A stretch of DNA of 64,000 bases, from the NCBI RefSeq assembly GCF_000525915.1, contig NZ_AODH01000009.1:1-64000 (forward strand), given 5' to 3'. The notes beneath the pieces are model-generated. The model worked only from the letters and a program-made list of their open reading frames with translations, was not told where the DNA came from and did no database searches. The position numbers were made by a program, and so were the translations under genes. Shown here one piece after another: positions 60,835-64,000 of the stretch. The DNA comes from Brochothrix campestris FSL F6-1037 (GTDB lineage: Bacteria > Bacillota > Bacilli > Lactobacillales > Listeriaceae). The first letter of the stretch is position 1; the number at the start of each line of letters is the position of its first letter.

Positions 60835-60939
60835 TTCGTCACCTCTTCATTAGATTACATTACACTACATTTTAGCACATCATTAAGTTTACAACATCTA
60901 ATTACCTAAAGGCTCCGTCTTTAGTCTGAATTGATCCTT

Positions 60940-60980
60940 AAAAAAAACGTTATTTCACTGGTGCTGAAATAACGTTTTTA
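60940..60980 (-). terminator. Terminator of dapF
   Basis: AACGTTATTTC pairs with GAAATAACGTT and eight T follow on the minus strand. Confidence 0.88.
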
Positions 60981-60982
60981 TC

Positions 60983-61963
60983 TTAAATACTTGATTGAGC
61001 CTCTACAAATTGAGCCGCTTGTTGCGCCATCCGTTCATAGGCTATTTGTTCAGCTGTCGTCGTTTGTGACATCACTGTCACGGCCTTGGCATCGGCGGAA
61101 ATCACTAACTCAGCCTCAAATACAAAAGTGGCATTCCCAATTAAATCAATCCGATAGGTATCCGCTTCACGATAAACCTGACATTGCACACGACCCCCAG
61201 GATTATACACATCGATTTTACGCTCAAAATCACCACCATGAATGAGACGCGCCATTAAACTGCTGGCTGACATCGCAGTACCACAAGCGTTCGTAAACCC
61301 TACACCACGCTCATATGTTTTTACAAAGATGGCATCTTCGCTAAAACGGCGGACGTAACTAACGTTAACACCGTCTGTAAAATAGGGATTATCACTGTTC
61401 AGCCAGCGCGCTAATTTTTCTTGGTCTGCAAAATCAGCTCCTTCAACAAAGCTAATTAAGTGAGGATTTGGTACGGCTACTGCCGAATAATGTAACTGCT
61501 CTGAAAAAGCTGGCACGCGCTCATCGTATAGCTGTTCACCATCAATCACTAACGGCAAAGTCTCTTTAGCAAAGGTGACCGGTGAAATTTCAACGCGATA
61601 GGTTGGAATCCCTTCGGCTAGCGGTTCATCCTCAGATACTTTTAAAATCGCCTTCATTGTTTCGACGGTGAAATCAGTTAGCTGATGTTTTTCTGCCAAA
61701 TAACGAGCAACTGTGCGAAGTCCGTTACCACACATCGAAGCCTCAGAACCATCTGAATTAATAACACGCATACGTGCTAACGCTGTTTTACTCGGAGAGA
61801 CATATAAAACCCCATCTGCACCGCCCAAGGACTGCTGACGATCACACAAGGTCAATGCTAATTGTCGACGCTTTTCTTCTGGCAGTGCTTCACTTAACAA
61901 CATTTCATCGATAATATAAAAATCGTTCCCGGAACCATGCACTTTTTTGACCGTTACTTTCAT
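60983..61963 (-). CDS. dapF: Diaminopimelate epimerase
   Basis: A 326-residue enzyme that converts LL- to meso-diaminopimelate for lysine and peptidoglycan. The two catalytic Cys are in ASMCGNGLRTVARYL near 78 and FTNACGTAMSAS near 228. It begins VKKVHGSGNDFYIID. The C-terminal tail past residue 290 is longer than the usual 275-285 residues. AGAGG precedes ATG at 61963. Confidence 0.94.
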   Translation of the reverse strand: MKVTVKKVHGSGNDFYIIDEMLLSEALPEEKRRQLALTLCDRQQSLGGADGVLYVSPSKTALARMRVINSDGSEASMCGNGLRTVARYLAEKHQLTDFTVETMKAILKVSEDEPLAEGIPTYRVEISPVTFAKETLPLVIDGEQLYDERVPAFSEQLHYSAVAVPNPHLISFVEGADFADQEKLARWLNSDNPYFTDGVNVSYVRRFSEDAIFVKTYERGVGFTNACGTAMSASSLMARLIHGGDFERKIDVYNPGGRVQCQVYREADTYRIDLIGNATFVFEAELVISADAKAVTVMSQTTTAEQIAYERMAQQAAQFVEAQSSI

Positions 61964-62049
61964 TCTGCCATAACCTCTTTCTGTTGATTAACGTTTATTT
62001 TTATTGTAGCACATTTTATTTTGAAACCGATGATTGGCTTCTTAGACAG

Positions 62050-62088
62050 AAAAAAAACCGGTATCGACGTTACACGTCAATACCGGTT
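62050..62088 (-). terminator. Terminator of ileS
   Basis: AACCGGTAT pairs with ATACCGGTT, with an inner GACGT/ACGTC, and eight T follow on the minus strand. Confidence 0.88.
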
Positions 62089-62130
62089 CAAATTGTAGAC
62101 AAAGTCTAAAGAGACTTCATTTTTCTTCTA
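62087..62130 (-). repeat. Fragment of the intergenic repeat element (copy 3)
   Basis: TTCAAATTGTAGACAAAGTC followed by TAAAGAGACTTCATTTT matches the first 40 or so bases of copy 1 and abuts the ileS terminator, as in copies 1 and 2. The rest of the element is absent; the ileS stop codon follows within 20 bp. Confidence 0.75.
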
Positions 62131-62147
62131 AACAGTTGCTTTCACTT

Positions 62148-64000
62148 TTAAGCTTCTAAGTCAATGTCGCCATAATGTTCAGTCACAATGTCAGCACAGT
62201 GAGCACATAAGGTTGGATGAGCAGCGTTTGAGCCAACGTCTGTTTTCACGACACGGCAACGTTCACATGTGTCACCGTCGGCAGCAGTGACAGCAACAGC
62301 AACTGTTTCTGTTGCAATCGCATCAGCTGGCGCGTTATCTTTACCCACAATTAACTCAAAGTCACTAACGATTAACAATTGTTTCACATCGTTGTTAATT
62401 GACTTGATTAAGTCAACCGTTGCTTGATCAGCATAGATTGAAACTTTCGCCATCAATGATTTCCCGATTAATTTCGCATTACGCGCTTCTTCTAATGCTT
62501 TTTGAACAGCGTCACGGATAGTCATGAACTGTGTCCATTTTTCAAGTAAGGCTGTTTGTTCTGCTGTCTCAGTCGCAAATTCAAAATCAGTTAAGTGAAC
62601 ACTCTTAGCTGTTTCAAACTCAAGATAAGACCAAATTTCATCAGCCGTATGTGGTAATAACGGTGCTAATAATTGTGTTAAACCTTTCGCAATCGTGTAG
62701 AATACTGTTTGCATACTACGACGAGCCTCACTCGCTGCCGCTTCAATGTAAACAACATCTTTGGCGAAGTCGAGGTAGAAGTTACTTAAGTCAGTCGTTA
62801 CAAAGTTGTTAACCGCACGATAAACAGTTGAAAACTCATATTTATTGTACGCTTCATCAATTTGATGTGCTAGGCGGTTATATGTTGTTAACATGTATTG
62901 ATCAGCTTCTGACAATTTGTCATACGCCACCATATCTGTTGTTGGATTAAAGTCTGATACATTTCCTAATAAGAAACGGAAAGTATTACGGATTTTACGG
63001 TAGACATCTGAAACTTGTTTTAAAATATCATCTGAAATACGCACATCCGCTTGGTAATCTGATGAGGATACCCATAAACGTAAAATATCGGCACCCATTT
63101 GGTTCATGATTTTTTGAGGATCAACTGTATTACCAATTGATTTACTCATTTTACGCCCTTTACCATCTAAGACCATCCCGTGGCTTAAGACACCTTTATA
63201 AGGTGATTTCCCTGTGATGGCAACACTCGTTGTAATTGACGAGTTGAACCAGCCACGGTATTGATCTGATCCTTCGAAATACAAGTCAGCTGGACGGCTC
63301 AAGTAATCACGTTCTTCAAGCACACCTTGGTGAGATGAACCTGAATCGAACCAAACGTCCATAATATCAGTCTCTTTTGTAAACGTTCCGTTCGGGCTTG
63401 ATGGATGTGTAAAACCTGCTGGTAATAAATCTTTCGCTTCACGGGCAAACCAAACGTTTGAACCATGTTCACGCACTAATTCAACAAGATGAGCAATTGT
63501 TTCTTTCGTAATAATTGCATCGCCATTTTCACCATAAAAGATTGGTAACGGTACACCCCACGCACGTTGACGTGAAATAACCCAATCGCCACGGTCACGA
63601 ACCATGTTGTGTAAACGTTGTTCTCCCCAAGCTGGTGTCCATTCAACCGTTGCAATCGCATCAAGAATATTCTCGCGGAACGCATCAATTGATGCAAACC
63701 ATTGTGGTGTCGCACGGTAAATAACAGGTTTCTTCGTACGCCAGTCATGTGGGTAACTATGTGAAAAGAAGTCCAGTTTCAAGAGACGACCTTTTTCGGT
63801 TAATAAATCAGTAATCATTGGATTCGCTTTATCATAATAGATACCTTCAAATCCTGGTGCTTCATCAGTATAAATACCGCGACCATCCACTGGTGAAATA
63901 ACTTCTAATTTATAAGCTAATGAGGCAAAGTAATCGTCTTCCCCGTGTCCTGGTGCTGTATGAACACAACCTGAACCAGCTTCTAGCGTTACATGGTCAC
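62148..64000 (-). CDS. ileS: Isoleucyl-tRNA synthetase (5' part outside the window)
   Basis: About 617 C-terminal residues of a class I synthetase; the frame is open to the window edge. It has [12 protein letters not shown] in the editing domain, [14 protein letters not shown], the signature [12 protein letters not shown] and a C-terminal zinc finger [10 protein letters not shown]...LCAHCAD. The anticodon-binding helical domain lies between. The upstream T-box often seen with ileS would be outside the window. Confidence 0.95.
   Translation of the reverse strand, partial: DHVTLEAGSGCVHTAPGHGEDDYFASLAYKLEVISPVDGRGIYTDEAPGFEGIYYDKANPMITDLLTEKGRLLKLDFFSHSYPHDWRTKKPVIYRATPQWFASIDAFRENILDAIATVEWTPAWGEQRLHNMVRDRGDWVISRQRAWGVPLPIFYGENGDAIITKETIAHLVELVREHGSNVWFAREAKDLLPAGFTHPSSPNGTFTKETDIMDVWFDSGSSHQGVLEERDYLSRPADLYFEGSDQYRGWFNSSITTSVAITGKSPYKGVLSHGMVLDGKGRKMSKSIGNTVDPQKIMNQMGADILRLWVSSSDYQADVRISDDILKQVSDVYRKIRNTFRFLLGNVSDFNPTTDMVAYDKLSEADQYMLTTYNRLAHQIDEAYNKYEFSTVYRAVNNFVTTDLSNFYLDFAKDVVYIEAAASEARRSMQTVFYTIAKGLTQLLAPLLPHTADEIWSYLEFETAKSVHLTDFEFATETAEQTALLEKWTQFMTIRDAVQKALEEARNAKLIGKSLMAKVSIYADQATVDLIKSINNDVKQLLIVSDFELIVGKDNAPADAIATETVAVAVTAADGDTCERCRVVKTDVGSNAAHPTLCAHCADIVTEHYGDIDLEA

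Overview
The window reads as chromosome of a low-GC Gram-positive bacterium of the family Listeriaceae (Listeria or Brochothrix; genus not resolved). Recalled Listeria gene order supports this: 5-formyl-THF cyclo-ligase, aspS-hisS, SH3/amidase, dtd, relA, apt, recJ, LapA-like, secDF, yajC, tgt, queA, ruvB, ruvA in one block; ilvDBNC-leuABCD-ilvA; and csp, dapF, ileS. No rRNA, tRNA, prophage, transposase or CRISPR array was seen. Almost every operon is on the minus strand.

Layout: 1-427 intergenic repeat element and hairpins; 428-1810 cystine transporter; 1958-7755 ribose operon rbsKDACB with repressor rbsR; 7797-8558 folate enzyme and L33; 8778-9671 two small membrane proteins; 9716-11848 class B PBP; 12057-12827 DUF1189-type membrane protein followed by a 0.5-kb array of about 119-bp structured repeats; 13372-16735 hisS-aspS behind a T-box; 16823-24677 branched-chain keto-acid catabolism (bcd-ptb-buk-lpd-bkdAA-bkdAB-bkdB); 25067-39743 amidase, dtd, relA, apt, recJ, secDF and the ruvAB-queA-tgt-yajC group; 40115-42558 HrtAB-like exporter with TetR regulator and palindromic operator; 42661-45736 CstA-type and LrgAB-type transporters (both families linked to pyruvate uptake); 45805-57182 complete Ile/Val/Leu biosynthesis operon with CodY box, leader peptide and attenuator; 57321-59168 divergent GshF-like protein; 59349-64000 cold-shock protein, PAP2 phosphatase, dapF and the 3' part of ileS.

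Metabolically the window holds both directions of branched-chain metabolism. The ilv-leu operon carries a CodY-like box and a leader peptide rich in Leu/Val/Ile codons. The bkd operon carries a cre-like site and would yield branched acyl-CoA for fatty acids and ATP through Ptb/Buk. The ribose operon also has a cre-like site and a LacI-type operator between its promoter hexamers.

Two non-coding signals stand out. One is a bounded 213-214-bp element with imperfect terminal inverted repeats, found between stop codon and terminator of minus-strand genes (two full copies, one fragment, one diverged copy). The other is a tandem array in the 3' UTR of the DUF1189 gene whose units keep a loop (TATTTACC) while the stem arms change with pairing retained; the diverged element copy contains nearly the same hairpin. 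The cstA leader has mutually exclusive hairpins and an anti-Shine-Dalgarno loop.

Caution on quality: at least 13 frame disruptions, 12 of them in mononucleotide runs, hit rbsR, lpd, ptb, the amidase (twice), a small ORF, relA, lapA, queA, the ABC ATPase, cstA, leuA and ilvB. Sequencing or assembly error is the likeliest cause, so these genes are annotated over their full repaired span.
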